NCBI GenBank assembly: GCA_903860085.1
Contig: CAIOPD010000153.1
Coordinates: 1-5,438, forward strand
DNA: 5,438 nucleotides
Origin: an uncultured Pseudomonadota bacterium
GTDB lineage: Bacteria; Pseudomonadota; Gammaproteobacteria; Burkholderiales; Methylophilaceae
Reading direction: 5' to 3'
Shown: one piece after another, positions 4,881 through 5,438 of the stretch
Layout of the letters: the number at the start of each line of letters is the position of its first letter
Position numbering within the stretch: the stretch's first letter is position 1
The notes under the pieces: generated by a model
What the model saw: only the letters and a program-made list of their open reading frames with translations
The model's database searches: none
What the model was told of the DNA's origin: nothing
Position numbers and translations under genes: made by a program

Positions 4881-5438
4881 ATGACCTTGAATGAATTACG
4901 CTTTGTAGTTGCGGTTTCCAAGGCTCGAAATTTTAGGCGTGCGGCTGAAAAATGCTTTGTGAGTCAGCCCGCACTCAGTTTAGCCATTCAAAAACTCGAA
5001 GAAGATCTTGGTGTTCTGATCTTTGAACGCAGCCGCACCGATGTTAGCCCAACACCTATCGGCGAACAAATTATAGTGCAGGCGATACATACGCTTGAAG
5101 AGGCGAGCCGCATTCGCGTTATTGCAAAACAAGGTAATAACCAATTAGCGGGACCTTTTCGCTTAGGATTAATTTACTCGGTAGGGCCTTATTTGTTACC
5201 AGAAATAATCCCCCTCTTGCGGGTTAGTGCTCCTGAGATGCCATTAGACATTGAAGAAAATTTAACCGCACAATTGGAAGTGCAGCTTAAGGCTGGAGTC
5301 ATAGATGCGGCCGTTGTGGCGTTACCTTTTAATGTTGCTGGCATCAAGACCATGTCACTGTATGACGAAAAATATGTGGTGATGGTACCTATTGGTCATG
5401 CATGGGCCAATCGTAAATCCATTAAAGCCGAAGAGCTT
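4881..5438 (+). CDS. oxyR: OxyR-like LysR-family regulator, cut by the right edge
   Basis: OxyR is a peroxide-sensing LysR-type activator in the cytoplasm that binds DNA as a tetramer. The 186 visible residues align without gaps to E. coli OxyR. The HTH is at about 1-60 (NFRRAAEKCFVSQPALS at 17-33, KLEEDLGVLIFER at 38-50), followed by a linker helix. The regulatory domain opens with GPFRLGLIYSVGPYLLP (91-107) and HAWANR (173-178). Thr129, one of the hydrogen-peroxide pocket threonines in OxyR, is present, and Thr100 is replaced by Ser100. The redox cysteines (Cys199 and Cys208 in E. coli) fall outside the window, so the peroxide-sensor call rests on overall similarity. TTAGGA at 4867-4872 lies 8 bases before the ATG. 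An OxyR-type operator over its own promoter supports autoregulation. The sequence resembles betaproteobacterial OxyR in particular. Confidence 0.88.
   Translation, partial: MTLNELRFVVAVSKARNFRRAAEKCFVSQPALSLAIQKLEEDLGVLIFERSRTDVSPTPIGEQIIVQAIHTLEEASRIRVIAKQGNNQLAGPFRLGLIYSVGPYLLPEIIPLLRVSAPEMPLDIEENLTAQLEVQLKAGVIDAAVVALPFNVAGIKTMSLYDEKYVVMVPIGHAWANRKSIKAEEL

Noticed and set aside
1..5438. Mobile element, CRISPR array, tRNA/rRNA, toxin-antitoxin or phage-defence system
   Set aside because: I saw no transposase or integrase motifs, regular spaced repeats, cloverleaf-type sequence or paired toxin/antitoxin genes.

Overview
The window reads as ordinary chromosomal DNA of a Gram-negative proteobacterium. 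The last gene is OxyR-like and resembles betaproteobacterial OxyR as I remember those sequences. The YceI protein has a signal peptide, and the Shine-Dalgarno sites and sigma70-like promoter elements are of standard type. Intergenic DNA is AT-rich and gene composition varies. A low-GC betaproteobacterium, or a close gammaproteobacterial relative, is my best guess; I cannot name the genus.

Layout, left to right. (1) A compact plus-strand operon at 24-1291 holds a MarR-family regulator, possibly cut by the left edge, a secreted YceI-family lipid-binding protein whose start overlaps the MarR stop, and a small protein with two CDGSH iron-sulfur motifs. A strong hairpin at 1340-1364 closes it. (2) A spacer of 346 bases precedes a lone hotdog-fold thioesterase at 1638-2060 that closely resembles the fluoroacetyl-CoA thioesterase FlK. 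(3) Convergent to it, a long HflX GTPase gene lies on the minus strand (2119-3462). It shares a 120-base upstream region with a divergent UPF0158-family gene (3583-4017). (4) A 168-base convergent gap separates that gene from a minus-strand DUF1451/YbeL-like zinc-ribbon protein (4186-4674). (5) A 206-base divergent region rich in dyads separates it from an OxyR-like LysR regulator starting at 4881 and running off the right edge.

A loose theme is redox and stress physiology: OxyR senses peroxide, CDGSH proteins carry a redox-active [2Fe-2S] cluster, HflX rescues stalled ribosomes under stress, and some YceI proteins are linked to isoprenoid or quinone-like ligands. Only the MarR-YceI-CDGSH genes look like one transcription unit, so the rest may simply be neighbours.

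The best-supported unusual signals are two. One is a full OxyR-style tandem operator (four half-sites, 22-bp centre spacing) placed over the start region of the oxyR-like promoter, which suggests autorepression. The other is an FlK-like enzyme that keeps the Thr/Glu/His catalytic residues but has Met where FlK has its gating Phe36. I found no mobile element, CRISPR array, RNA gene or toxin-antitoxin pair, and no clearly new multi-gene system.
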